A stretch of 64,000 nucleotides of DNA from a bacterium (GTDB lineage: Bacteria > Bacteroidota > Bacteroidia > Flavobacteriales_D > Sanyastnellaceae): assembly GCA_029979565.1 (NCBI GenBank), contig JAPOHG010000002.1, positions 62,001-126,000 of the forward strand. The letters run 5' to 3'. This document shows, piece after piece, positions 27,754 to 37,355 of the stretch. The notes under the pieces were generated by a model. That model was not told the origin of the DNA. It ran no database searches and saw only the letters and a program-made list of their open reading frames with translations. Within the stretch, counting starts at the first letter, position 1. Each line of letters begins with the position of its first letter. Made by a program: the position numbers and the translations under genes.

Positions 27754-29333
27754 TTGACGCTCTTGAACATGCGGTCCCAGCGGATCTTGCTTTCTCCGTG
27801 CTGGGCTGCGTTCTGCTTCGAGAACCAGACGAAGGAGGCCCGCCCAACGATGTGGGTCTCTGGCACAAAACCCCACATCCGTGAGTCTGCGGACCGGTGT
27901 CGGTTGTCGCCCATCATCCAATAGTAATCCAAGGCAAAGGTGTAATTAGAAGCGGTTTGCCCATCAATCCAAACTTCACCGTCCACGATTTCCAAATCAT
28001 GCCCTTCGTACGTCGAAATGGCACGTCGGTAGAGTGCGATATTGCGCGGGGTTAGGTCGATGGACATTCCGCGTGAGGGCAAAGTGATGGGTCCGAAATT
28101 ATCCGGGTCCCATTCATTGAACTCCGGAAGGGAAGCGTTGGGGAATATTTCCAATCTGCCTCGGCGGTTGCTCAAATCAACACGTTCGATGGCCGTTGCC
28201 ATACCGCTGTTTTCCAATTGCGTTTTTTCTTCATCTGTCAACGCCCAAACGGCTTCAATCGATCGGTTTTCCATGGAGCCATCAATGTTGGTTAGGCCCA
28301 GGCCTTTATGAGCTCTTCGCTTCTCCATAGGGGAAGGAAAGGTGATCTTGTATTCGAATTGAACCCCTGCGGGTGGGGCCAATGCCTCACCGTCGATGTA
28401 CAGTTGGCCGTCCTCTGCAGCGATGGTCTCACCGGGCAAGGCAACGCATCGCTTGACATAGTTTTCGGTTTTGTCCAACGGCCGCGCCCGGATGCCAAAT
28501 CGCTTTTGCAACGCCGCTCGTGCTTGCGCTTCATACGGTCCAGGATCGCTGATATAGGTTTCGACACTTCCCCCGGCCCGTTTGATGGCTTCCATCCGCA
28601 AAATGGCATAGTAATCGTGCCCGGCCCATTGTGGATCGACCACGATGGTGTCGCCGTGGGGAAAATTGAATACGACAGCATCGTACCGCTCCACGCTGCG
28701 AATTCCAGGGAGTCGTTTGTAGGGAAGGGCGAACCATTCCGTGTAGCTAGGTGCCATGGAACCGGGCAGGGCGTTGTGAATGAGCGGAACGGAGACGGGT
28801 GTCTGTGGCACTTTGGGACCGTAACTGGTCTTGCTCACATACAGGTAATCACCAACCAACATGCTCCCCTCCATGGAGCCGGTTGGGATCATGAATGCTT
28901 CGAAAAGGAACGTGCGAACAACCGTGGCCACAATAAGCGCCCATAGAATGCTTTCGCCCCATTCGCGTCCGGTCGATTTTTTGATGTTGCTCCAATCCCG
29001 CGGGCCGACATACTTGAATCCGGAGCGGCTTAAAGCGGGTAAAAAGACCCACGGCAAGGCACCTTGTTTCCATTGGTCAATGGTCGACCGCTCACCGAAG
29101 GCAATGCCCAACTCGACCTGCATGATGACCAACATGATGAGGTTGACACCAGGGATTACCAAGAGCAGCACCCAGTACCAGGGTCGCCCGATGGCTTTGA
29201 GCCACGTCAAGTAATTCAATCCCGGAACGTACCCATGGGTTTTGTTCAACCCTGCTCGTTCGAACAGTGCAGGCAAAAAGACAATGTGCTCAATGAGCAG
29301 AAGGCAGAGTAAAATCCAGGGTATCAAGTCCAT
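27750..29333 (-). CDS. lepB: Signal peptidase I
   Basis: FMIPTGSMEGSMLVGDYLYVSK (Ser), ENYVKRCVALPGETI (Lys), DYYWMMGDNRHRSADSRMWGFVPETHIVGRA. Confidence 0.95.
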   Translation of the reverse strand: MDLIPWILLCLLLIEHIVFLPALFERAGLNKTHGYVPGLNYLTWLKAIGRPWYWVLLLVIPGVNLIMLVIMQVELGIAFGERSTIDQWKQGALPWVFLPALSRSGFKYVGPRDWSNIKKSTGREWGESILWALIVATVVRTFLFEAFMIPTGSMEGSMLVGDYLYVSKTSYGPKVPQTPVSVPLIHNALPGSMAPSYTEWFALPYKRLPGIRSVERYDAVVFNFPHGDTIVVDPQWAGHDYYAILRMEAIKRAGGSVETYISDPGPYEAQARAALQKRFGIRARPLDKTENYVKRCVALPGETIAAEDGQLYIDGEALAPPAGVQFEYKITFPSPMEKRRAHKGLGLTNIDGSMENRSIEAVWALTDEEKTQLENSGMATAIERVDLSNRRGRLEIFPNASLPEFNEWDPDNFGPITLPSRGMSIDLTPRNIALYRRAISTYEGHDLEIVDGEVWIDGQTASNYTFALDYYWMMGDNRHRSADSRMWGFVPETHIVGRASFVWFSKQNAAQHGESKIRWDRMFKSVK

Positions 29334-29345
29334 TTCAATTTCCTG

Positions 29346-29951
29346 TTAGAAGGCGAGAGGTGTCAATCGAGAAAGCTCTAATTTCGCAAAATTACGCTCC
29401 GCAAGGTGCCAACGAATCACAAGACCGGGTGCGCACAAGGTTGGTGAAGGGATTGCGGTTACGGGTCGAATGAGCAAGGCGAGGTTCTCACTGACATCAA
29501 ACGTCAGCAAGTTCGCATCCACATGGGCGTCCAAAACACTCAACGCATGCACACCGAGTAAGGCAAACCAGCTCAGATCACGGTTTCTGCGGTAGAATGC
29601 TTCTTCACTTCGAGCGGATTGTAGAACCGTCCCGTAATTAGGAATCGTGGCTGGGTCGGATTCTTCCAATTCGATGAGGGTCGTGCGTGCTGCACGCAGC
29701 GCTTTCTGGTTGTAATCAATGGTGCTTATGCACCAAGCCACTCCTCCCCAAACGAGCGGGGCCTTCCAGTACTTGCGGTTGGCGATTTGTCCCCCGCCAG
29801 GAATGAGGGCTGCAATCCGGGTGGTTCGTGCAATGCGCAAGTTGTCGAGTGAATCTTGAACTGATGTTGAAGCCGATTGTCCCCAAAGCAAGGCAGAAGA
29901 TGTCGGGAGATTCAAGGCGACAGTGCACGCCACAAGCAGGAACAACCGCAT
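29346..29951 (-). CDS. DUF5683 domain protein
   Basis: ARTTRIAALIPGGGQIANRKYWKAPLVWGGVAWCISTIDYNQ. Confidence 0.8.
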   Translation of the reverse strand: MRLFLLVACTVALNLPTSSALLWGQSASTSVQDSLDNLRIARTTRIAALIPGGGQIANRKYWKAPLVWGGVAWCISTIDYNQKALRAARTTLIELEESDPATIPNYGTVLQSARSEEAFYRRNRDLSWFALLGVHALSVLDAHVDANLLTFDVSENLALLIRPVTAIPSPTLCAPGLVIRWHLAERNFAKLELSRLTPLAF

Positions 29952-30847
29952 CAGAGTCCAAGGAGGTTGAGGAGGTGGTCGAGTTCCCCAGCGTCTTTGA
30001 AATTCAGCTCAATCTTGCCGCCGCCTTCGCGGTCTTTTCGCAAGTGGGAGCGTTGACCGTATTTCAACCGGAGATCCGCTTGAACCTGCTGTTCATCGAA
30101 GGTGAGTACGGGCTTTTTCCTGGACTTTAAAGCATTGTTGTCCTTGCGAACACGTGCCAATTCCTCTACTGCACGCACGGAAAGCTGCTCCGATTCAATG
30201 CGGTTGAAAACGGATTTCTGCCACGCTGCATCATCAATTGCGATGAGTGCCCGAGCGTGCCCCATGCTGATGGTCTTGTGACGAACGGCTAACTGCATTT
30301 CAGCTGGGAGCTGCAGCAAGCGCACATAATTCGTGATGGTTGATCGATTTTTTCCCAAACGAATACCGAGGTTCTCGTGTGTGAGTTCACATTCATCAAT
30401 CAACCGCTTGAACGATATGGCAATTTCGATGGCGTGCAAGTCTTCGCGCTGGATGTTTTCTACGAGGGCCATTTCCAAGAGGGTTTGGTCATTGACCTCG
30501 CGGATGTATGCCGGAACTTCTTCGAGGCCAGCGAGCTGCGCTGCACGGAATCTCCGTTCGCCAGAAATGATTTGGTACTTGTCCGCTCGTACGCGATGAA
30601 CGGTGATGGGCTGGATGATGCCCAATTCTCTTATGCTTTGGGCGAGCTCTTCCAACGATGCTTCGTCGAATTCCCTTCGCGGCTGGTCGGGGTTGTTGTC
30701 GACTTGTGAAATGGTTAAGGAGCAGATGTTGCCTGCCATGGATCCAATCACCGGAGGGGCATCCTTGGATTGCTGGTCAATGGCGGGTGCCTGTGCACCT
30801 GGTAACAGGGCGCCGAGTCCTCTTCCGAGCGCTTGTTTCTTGGACAT
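29951..30847 (-). CDS. parB: ParB/Spo0J partition protein
   Basis: ALGRGLGALLPG, QVDNNPDQPRREFDEASLEELAQSIRELGIIQPITV, GERRFRAAQLAGL, ALVENIQREDL. Confidence 0.96.
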   Translation of the reverse strand: MSKKQALGRGLGALLPGAQAPAIDQQSKDAPPVIGSMAGNICSLTISQVDNNPDQPRREFDEASLEELAQSIRELGIIQPITVHRVRADKYQIISGERRFRAAQLAGLEEVPAYIREVNDQTLLEMALVENIQREDLHAIEIAISFKRLIDECELTHENLGIRLGKNRSTITNYVRLLQLPAEMQLAVRHKTISMGHARALIAIDDAAWQKSVFNRIESEQLSVRAVEELARVRKDNNALKSRKKPVLTFDEQQVQADLRLKYGQRSHLRKDREGGGKIELNFKDAGELDHLLNLLGL

Positions 30848-30861
30848 GCCGCGCTAATGAA

Positions 30862-31668
30862 TCAATTGGAAACCGGAATGATTTTTTCCTCGTCTGTCAA
30901 TTGCGTCATCTGGTTTCGCTGCAAGATTTCGCGGGCGAGGTTCAAATAATTGATGGAGCCTTTGGACGACGCATCGTGCATGATGATGGACTCACCGAAA
31001 CTCGGCGCTTCTCCCAATCGTGTGTTGCGGTGAATGATGGTTTTCATGACCAACTCCTGGAAATGGGTCCGAACTTCATCAACGACCTGATTGGCCAGAC
31101 GGAGACGCGTGTCATACATCGTCAACAAGATGCCTTCAACCGCTAAGGACTCGTTCAATCCGTTCTGAACGATTTTGATTGTATTCAGCAGTTTGCCCAG
31201 TCCCTCCAACGCGAAGTATTCGCATTGAACAGGAATGAGCACGGCATCAGCAGCTACAAGGGAATTGATTGTAATCAAACCCAGACTAGGCGAGCAATCG
31301 ATGATGATGAAGTCGTAATCGTCGCGCACCGTGTCCAAGGCCCTTCGCAATTGATGTTCGCGCTCTGCTTTGGAAATCAATTCGATTTCAGCACCTACCA
31401 AGTCAATGCGCGCTGGGAGCACATCCAAGTTTGGACTCGAAGTGGACACGATGGAGTCGGAGAGGTTCGCGTCACCAAGGAGCGCTTCGTACGTGCCTTT
31501 GTTTTTGTGAAGGTCGATTCCCAAGCCAGAAGTAGCATTCGCCTGGGGATCGGCATCAACCAACAGGGTCTTGTATTCCAACACGCCGAAGCAAGCGCCC
31601 AAGTTGATTGCAGTGGTGGTTTTACCTACACCTCCTTTTTGATTCGCTATTGCGATGACTTTACCCAT
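30862..31668 (-). CDS. parA: ParA family ATPase
   Basis: IAIANQKGGVGKTTTAINLG (deviant Walker A), LVDADPQANATSGLGID, FIIIDCSPSLGLITINSL. Confidence 0.96.
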   Translation of the reverse strand: MGKVIAIANQKGGVGKTTTAINLGACFGVLEYKTLLVDADPQANATSGLGIDLHKNKGTYEALLGDANLSDSIVSTSSPNLDVLPARIDLVGAEIELISKAEREHQLRRALDTVRDDYDFIIIDCSPSLGLITINSLVAADAVLIPVQCEYFALEGLGKLLNTIKIVQNGLNESLAVEGILLTMYDTRLRLANQVVDEVRTHFQELVMKTIIHRNTRLGEAPSFGESIIMHDASSKGSINYLNLAREILQRNQMTQLTDEEKIIPVSN

Positions 31669-31802
31669 GAACGTTCAGTTTATGCTGTTGGGTGAGCAAG
31701 GACCGTTCCAACCTTTGGATTTAACGAGAAACCAGGAGAATTTCGTGTGTTGGCGGACGCGTTCACACCCTTCTCAAAGGTAAACGGTTGGAAACAGAAG
31801 CG

Positions 31803-31835
31803 CGCGAAAAGTTATTCACCGTTTCGCGCGTTTTT
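31803..31835. repeat. 9-bp-stem hairpin (terminator-like on + strand), loop contains a DnaA-box-like TTATTCACC
   Basis: CGCGAAA-type arms: CGCGCGAAA...AGTTATTCACCG...TTTCGCGCGTTTTT in the parA-DUF3276 gap. Confidence 0.6.
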
Positions 31836-31876
31836 GTGCAGTATGTGAAGGTGGGTTGGTCGCCCGAGTTAATCAA

Positions 31877-32254
31877 TCAGAGGTCGTCGAAACTGATGTC
31901 ATCCGCGGTGTCATCATTCTCTTTTTCAGCAGGTTCTTCAGCCACCGGTTCAGCCTCAGCTTTGGCCTTGCGCTCTGCAATAGGGTCGCGGTAATTGCCC
32001 GTTGCCATCAACTCTTGGATTTTTTCGACTGCATCGACAAATCCTTCCTCAAAGTTCGCGAAATCTTCTCGGTACAAGAAAATCTTGTGCTTTTGGTAGT
32101 GCACGTTCCCGTCGTCATCGAAGCGGCGTTTGCTCTCGGTGATGGTCATGTAGAGGTCTTGCCCTCGCGTGGCTTTCACGTCGAAGAAATACGTGCGTTT
32201 GCCAGCGCGTACGGGGCGGGAATAGATTTCCTCTCGGTTGTTTTGATCGCTCAT
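31877..32254 (-). CDS. DUF3276 / PUR family DNA/RNA-binding protein
   Basis: EEIYSRPVRAGKRTYFFDVKATRGQDLYMTITESKRRFDDDGNVHYQKHKIFLYREDFANFEEGF. Confidence 0.92.
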   Translation of the reverse strand: MSDQNNREEIYSRPVRAGKRTYFFDVKATRGQDLYMTITESKRRFDDDGNVHYQKHKIFLYREDFANFEEGFVDAVEKIQELMATGNYRDPIAERKAKAEAEPVAEEPAEKENDDTADDISFDDL

Positions 32255-32329
32255 CTTTCAAACTCTAGCTTGGCTAATATATTCGACCCGGTGTAAGAAC
32301 CAAAACGAAAGCGATAAATCTGCGCCGAG

Positions 32330-35113
32330 TTAGCGCAAAAGTTGAAGGTGTCCGCGGTACGTATGCGGAAGGGAGAGCAAGTCTAAAATGAAGGCCTCGT
32401 AATAGTACAATCCATCGGGCGCAAAATGCTCCCCATCCCTTACTTGTCCGAGCCATGGCTCGTCCTGGGCATCGGACTGCCACACCAATTCACCCCAACG
32501 GTTGTAAACATGAAGCCGGTACTCGGATACCCCGAGCGCAACCGGCAGCCATACATCGTTTAGCCCGTCGTGATCGGGTGTAAACGCATTGGGTGCGTAA
32601 AAGACCGTGCCCGATACGGCGACTTGTCCGGTAGCGGTGCTCGTGCAACCCGCTTCATTCACCACGGTTTGAACGACGTCAAAGTAGCCGCCATCGCTGT
32701 ACGTGTAGGTCCCACTGCACTCACTGGTTGAACCTCCATCGCCGAAATTGTAGTAACACTGAACGTTTCCGGTCGCCAGGGTTTCGAATTCAATAACGGG
32801 ATTCAGGATGTCGACGTTATTGGGTGTGATGTTGAACCCAGCAGTGGGTGTAGCTTGTACTTCAATCAGTTCGGCTTGGGTGAGCATCAATTCTTGGCTG
32901 CAGTAGCCGGTTGAATTCATGGTCAAGGTGACGCTATACGTGCCCGGAATCTCATAGATATGCACGGGCTCGGCCGCAATGGAAGTAGAGCCGTCTCCAA
33001 AGTCCCAGAGATAGGTTGTTGCGGTTTCCGTTTGGCTGGTATTGTTGAAAGAGACGGAATGCGGTGGACACCCGACGGGAGGACCTCCTTGAAAGCCGAT
33101 GCTGGGATCCGCTATAACCCAAACGTCTTCAGAGGCGGTCACTTCACAGCCGTTTGCCACGGCGGTGACTTCAACAGTATACGTTCCAGGTTCGGCGTAG
33201 ACCAAATTGGAAACCGTTGCCCCATTGACTGTTGCGCTGACGGTTTCTCCTCCAAAATCCCACGTATACACAGTGATGGGATCGTTTTCCACCAATGGCA
33301 GCAGGGAGAAGTTATTGGTGGAGAAGCACTCGGGATCTGGAGCCTCAAAGGCCGGATCAATCTCCGGAAAGATTTCCACCGTGGAATAGGAGGTGTCAGG
33401 ACATGTGTAGGGCGTGGTCACGATAAGCTCTATGGTGTAGATGCCATCACCGGGATAGGTATAGGAAGGAGATTCTTCGGTAGACGTGTCGTCATTGGTG
33501 CCTGGAACACCGAAGTCCCAAAACCAATTCTCAGCGTTTTGGGAGAGGTTCTCAAAATCAAAGTCGTATCCCTGGCAGAAAGCGCTTTGGTCGGCAACCG
33601 CGGCGATTGGCGATTCTGGGGCATCCCATGTGAAATTGACCGAGGATGCACAGCCGTAATGTTCGGCCTCGAGGGTCACCGTCCATTCGTCCGCGTTATC
33701 AAACGTTACCCAATCGGTTGTCAATCCGTTTTCGCTGTCGGGCAATCCTCCGATTAGGCTCCAAGCCAAATCGGTGTCATCCGTAAATGCTCCATTGGCT
33801 TGCAGGTCAAACGCTTCGATGCCGTTTAAACACACAAAATCGATGACTTCGACGTCCAAGTCAAGAGGTTCAAACACGTAAAAAACCTGCGTTGAGGTAT
33901 CTGCGCAAGGCCAGGTGGGGTTGGCAATTAAGGTCACCGTGTACACCCCTGTATCCGGATACGTATACGTCGGGTCATTCAACGTGCTTACATCCGTGTC
34001 GATGCCGGGCACCCCAAAATCCCAGAGAAGGCTCTGTGCTCCGATGCTGTTTTCGGTGAACGTAATGGTCTCACCAATGCACAGCTGGTTGTCTGTTTGC
34101 GGTTGAGCGGCCGAAATGATGGTTGGGTCGCACATAACCACGTTGAATTGGAAGTCGCGCATGACCGTGCTTAACAATTCACCATCCCGGTATTCCGAAA
34201 CGCAAATGCCGATAACATAAGCACCCGGCGTCGTTGGGAACCCTGTAATTTGGCCGGTCTCCGAGTCGATTTCGAATGGAGGCGTGGAGGGGATGGGATC
34301 GATGGAACTGAATCCACCGCCCCAAGGAATGGTCGAAAACGTTGAGGCTGGCTGGGGGTTGGGTGAGGGGTCGTTTGGGGAGCCACCATCCAGTGGAGTG
34401 CAGAATGAGTAAACGAGGGAGTCTCCATCCGCATCGGTGGCACTCTGGTCCAGGAAGAAATCAAAGTTGGTGCATATCGCTTCGGGAGGATAGACATTAA
34501 ACTGCGGACTGCTGTTGGGACTGCTGTCGTCCGTGAACGGTGGAATTTGGGTGGTCAAGGTGATTCCTACGTCCCCGGGATTGGGGATGTTGGCGATTCC
34601 TGGATTTCGACAGCAACGTTGGAAAACCAAATCGTATCCAACATCGCTGGGTGGTAAGTTGACCACGATGGTGTATTCCAATCGCTGCATGCACAGATCG
34701 GGCGGTAAGTTTCCGCAGGGATTCTCCAAGACGGTCTCCAAGGGTTGAATGGATGCCACGATGAGGTCGACGTCGTACTGGGCGTACAAGTTGTCTTCTT
34801 CGAATATGCCCAATTTGATTTCGGGATCGAGGTTGGTTCCACCACTTTGCCATCCGCTGGGTTCAATGCTGCTGTCGTAGCATTCCCGGTAGAAAATCAA
34901 GGTGATTTCGAAATCCCCGTCGCCGAGGTAGTTGTAATATACCTCGCCGCCCATGGCGTGCGCTGCCAGCCCATCTGCCGCTTGGAAGGCGGACAAAAGA
35001 GACAGCATCACTTTTGCAATGACAACAGGCGACTTTATATGCTGTAGGTACGACACAAGCGTTGAACGCGTTAAAGCGAAAATATAACACGTATGCTGTC
35101 GGTTTGGTTGCAA
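32330..35113 (-). CDS. PKD-domain surface protein with gliding-motility-associated (T9SS type B) C-terminal domain
   Basis: Repeated PKD (YLWDFGDGSTSIAAEPVHIYEIPGTYSVTLT), C-terminal FYAPNAFTPDHDGLNDVWLP...YRLHVYNRWGELVWQSD...YYYEAFILD. Real start probably an internal ATG (about 35008). Confidence 0.92.
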   Translation of the reverse strand: MQPNRQHTCYIFALTRSTLVSYLQHIKSPVVIAKVMLSLLSAFQAADGLAAHAMGGEVYYNYLGDGDFEITLIFYRECYDSSIEPSGWQSGGTNLDPEIKLGIFEEDNLYAQYDVDLIVASIQPLETVLENPCGNLPPDLCMQRLEYTIVVNLPPSDVGYDLVFQRCCRNPGIANIPNPGDVGITLTTQIPPFTDDSSPNSSPQFNVYPPEAICTNFDFFLDQSATDADGDSLVYSFCTPLDGGSPNDPSPNPQPASTFSTIPWGGGFSSIDPIPSTPPFEIDSETGQITGFPTTPGAYVIGICVSEYRDGELLSTVMRDFQFNVVMCDPTIISAAQPQTDNQLCIGETITFTENSIGAQSLLWDFGVPGIDTDVSTLNDPTYTYPDTGVYTVTLIANPTWPCADTSTQVFYVFEPLDLDVEVIDFVCLNGIEAFDLQANGAFTDDTDLAWSLIGGLPDSENGLTTDWVTFDNADEWTVTLEAEHYGCASSVNFTWDAPESPIAAVADQSAFCQGYDFDFENLSQNAENWFWDFGVPGTNDDTSTEESPSYTYPGDGIYTIELIVTTPYTCPDTSYSTVEIFPEIDPAFEAPDPECFSTNNFSLLPLVENDPITVYTWDFGGETVSATVNGATVSNLVYAEPGTYTVEVTAVANGCEVTASEDVWVIADPSIGFQGGPPVGCPPHSVSFNNTSQTETATTYLWDFGDGSTSIAAEPVHIYEIPGTYSVTLTMNSTGYCSQELMLTQAELIEVQATPTAGFNITPNNVDILNPVIEFETLATGNVQCYYNFGDGGSTSECSGTYTYSDGGYFDVVQTVVNEAGCTSTATGQVAVSGTVFYAPNAFTPDHDGLNDVWLPVALGVSEYRLHVYNRWGELVWQSDAQDEPWLGQVRDGEHFAPDGLYYYEAFILDLLSLPHTYRGHLQLLR

Positions 35114-35131
35114 TCGCCGTAACTTTCAAGC

Positions 35132-36460
35132 GTGGAAGAAGAAAATAAGCGCATGCGCTTTGATGCGATGCCCATGCACCCTGATGTGCTTGACGCACTC
35201 GACGCCATGGGGTTTGAAGAGGCGACACCCATCCAAGAAAAGGCGATACCGACGATTCTGAAAGGCAAGGACTTTCTCGGCATTGCCCAAACTGGCACCG
35301 GCAAAACAGCGGCGTTTTTGTTGCCGATCATTGATCGAATCCTCGACACAGAGGACAATGGCAAAACAAAGGCATTGATTGTTGTACCGACCCGTGAGTT
35401 GGCAATGCAAATTGACCAAGCAGTGGAGGGGTTTGGTTACTACGCCAAAGTGACCAGCTTGGCCATATACGGGGGAGGCAGCGCCCATGATTTCAGCCGA
35501 GAAAAAAAGGCCTTAACCGATGGGGCTGATATCATCATCGCCACGCCTGGTCGGTTTTTGTCCCACCTGACGCTGGGGTACGTCGATTTATCGGAGTTGC
35601 AATGCTTGATTTTGGACGAAGCAGACCGCATGCTGGATATGGGCTTTGTCGGGGACATCATGCGAATTGCAGAAAAATGCCGCGATGATCGACAGACGCT
35701 GCTGTTCAGCGCCACAATGCCCGATCGAATTGAAGAGCTCGCCAGCGACCTTCAAAAGGATCCAGAAGTTGTGAAGCTAGCGCTTTCAAAACCAGCCGAG
35801 AAAATCAAGCAAGGAGCTTACGTTCTTTTCGATTACCAAAAGGATGACGTGCTCGTGGAAGTATTGAAGGAACGCGATGTGGCTTCGGGCATAGTATTCA
35901 CCTCACGAAAGCGGACGGTAGGCCAAGTCATACGGGTATTGCGGAAGGCGGGCATCAAATGCGAGCGCATTTCTTCTGACTCTGAACAAAGCGAACGGGA
36001 GGAGGTCATGCTCGGTTTTCGCCAGCGCAAATTCCCCATCCTCGTGGCGACCGACGTTGTGAGCCGGGGCATCGACATCGACAACATCGAGCTGGTGGTG
36101 AACTACGATGTACCGCCCAATGAAGAGGATTACGTACACCGGATCGGCCGAACTGCCCGCGCAAACCGCGACGGGGAGGGCATCACGTTGGTAAATCCTG
36201 ACGATCAGCAACGCTTCGGTCGCATCGAACGGCTCATTGAACGCGCGGTAGACAAACTGGATCTGCCAGCGAAAGTGGGAAAGGGCCCGGAGTACGACCC
36301 CAAGGGTAGTCGACGCCGAGGAGGTGGGGGGCACCGCGGGGGCAAAGGACCGCGCAACCGTCACCACCAGGGTAAAGGCAACAACCACAGAAAGCCCAAA
36401 CGGAAAGGCGGCAATCGCCACCACGGCAAAGGTTCAAAGCCATCTGGTCATGGCGGGTGA
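35132..36460 (+). CDS. DEAD-box ATP-dependent RNA helicase with Arg/Gly/Lys/His-rich tail
   Basis: GIAQTGTGKTAAFLLP, VPTRELAMQ, LDEADRMLDMGF, SATMP, HRIGRTARA; tail GSRRRGGGGHRGGKGPRNRHHQGKGNNHRKPKRKGGNRHHGKG. Confidence 0.95.
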   Translation: MEEENKRMRFDAMPMHPDVLDALDAMGFEEATPIQEKAIPTILKGKDFLGIAQTGTGKTAAFLLPIIDRILDTEDNGKTKALIVVPTRELAMQIDQAVEGFGYYAKVTSLAIYGGGSAHDFSREKKALTDGADIIIATPGRFLSHLTLGYVDLSELQCLILDEADRMLDMGFVGDIMRIAEKCRDDRQTLLFSATMPDRIEELASDLQKDPEVVKLALSKPAEKIKQGAYVLFDYQKDDVLVEVLKERDVASGIVFTSRKRTVGQVIRVLRKAGIKCERISSDSEQSEREEVMLGFRQRKFPILVATDVVSRGIDIDNIELVVNYDVPPNEEDYVHRIGRTARANRDGEGITLVNPDDQQRFGRIERLIERAVDKLDLPAKVGKGPEYDPKGSRRRGGGGHRGGKGPRNRHHQGKGNNHRKPKRKGGNRHHGKGSKPSGHGG

Positions 36461-36851
36461 TCATCCTGCATTTCAGCCCAAGACCGAGCAGGAATGGCTG
36501 GATGCCTTAGGGGCTGAGGCTTTCCGGATCATGCGTCAAAACGGCACGGAACGACCGTTTTCATCTCCGTTTCATCAAACCGGTCATCAGGGCGAATTCC
36601 TGTGCAAGGGCTGCGGCACCAAATTATTCGATGCGTCGGCTCAGTTCGATTCCGGATGTGGCTGGCCAAGTTTCGATCAAGCGGCCTCCAAAGGAGCCAT
36701 GAAAGAAGTGCTCGATAAGAGCCATGGCATGGTTCGCGTGGAAGTGCGGTGTGGAACGTGTGATGGGCACCTCGGGCATCTGTTTCCCGACGGACCGACC
36801 GCAACGGGTATGCGGTACTGCATCAACGGCGTTTGCCTGATTCCTCAGTGA
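36450..36851 (+). CDS. msrB: Peptide-methionine (R)-S-oxide reductase
   Basis: GEFLCKGCGTKLFDASAQFDSGCGWPSFDQA, VRCGTCDGHLGHLFPDGP, MRYCINGVCL. Start set at MAGDHPAF (overlaps helicase end by 11 nt). Confidence 0.94.
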   Translation: MAGDHPAFQPKTEQEWLDALGAEAFRIMRQNGTERPFSSPFHQTGHQGEFLCKGCGTKLFDASAQFDSGCGWPSFDQAASKGAMKEVLDKSHGMVRVEVRCGTCDGHLGHLFPDGPTATGMRYCINGVCLIPQ

Positions 36852-37336
36852 CGCTGGGGGCTGCCCGGTCGCTGACCTCCGGGGCGCTGGCCTTGGCCAT
36901 TTCCATTACCATTCATTCTGCGCTTCATCACTTGCGTTCTGAATGCGCGCTCCACCTGCTTGATCATACCGGCACGCCGGTATCCGATAAAGCCTGACAT
37001 GCGCTCAACAACTTGATGTTGGAGTTCCACCGCCTTGAGTTGAAGTTCCTTCAATTCGTTGATCAACTGTTCGGCTTCCGCATCCGACTCAACTTCCTTG
37101 AGTTTTGTTTCCACCGCTCGGATAGCGTCACCGTGGGCACGTAATTTGTCTTGTTCCTCGTTCCAAGCGGGCCAAAAGAGGGCACTTTCCTCGGGTGTTA
37201 GCGACAGTTCTTCCACGAAGTAAGCAATGCGCAGGGCTTGCATGCGGTCGCTTTGTGACGCATTGTCAACCCAACGGGGCTGGGCAAAGGCAAGCATGGG
37301 TATCATGAACACGAAGGCAGTGATGAATTTGGGCAT
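36845..37336 (-). CDS. Spy/CpxP-like periplasmic protein (possible sensor of ECF sigma factor)
   Basis: Signal peptide MPKFITAFVFMIPMLAFAQ; LTPEESALFWPAWNEEQDKLR...QHQVVERMSGFIGYRRAGMIKQVERAFRTQVMKR helical region; Gly/Gln/Asn-rich tail. Confidence 0.65.
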   Translation of the reverse strand: MPKFITAFVFMIPMLAFAQPRWVDNASQSDRMQALRIAYFVEELSLTPEESALFWPAWNEEQDKLRAHGDAIRAVETKLKEVESDAEAEQLINELKELQLKAVELQHQVVERMSGFIGYRRAGMIKQVERAFRTQVMKRRMNGNGNGQGQRPGGQRPGSPQRH

Positions 37337-37355
37337 AATCAACAGGCGTGAAGGG

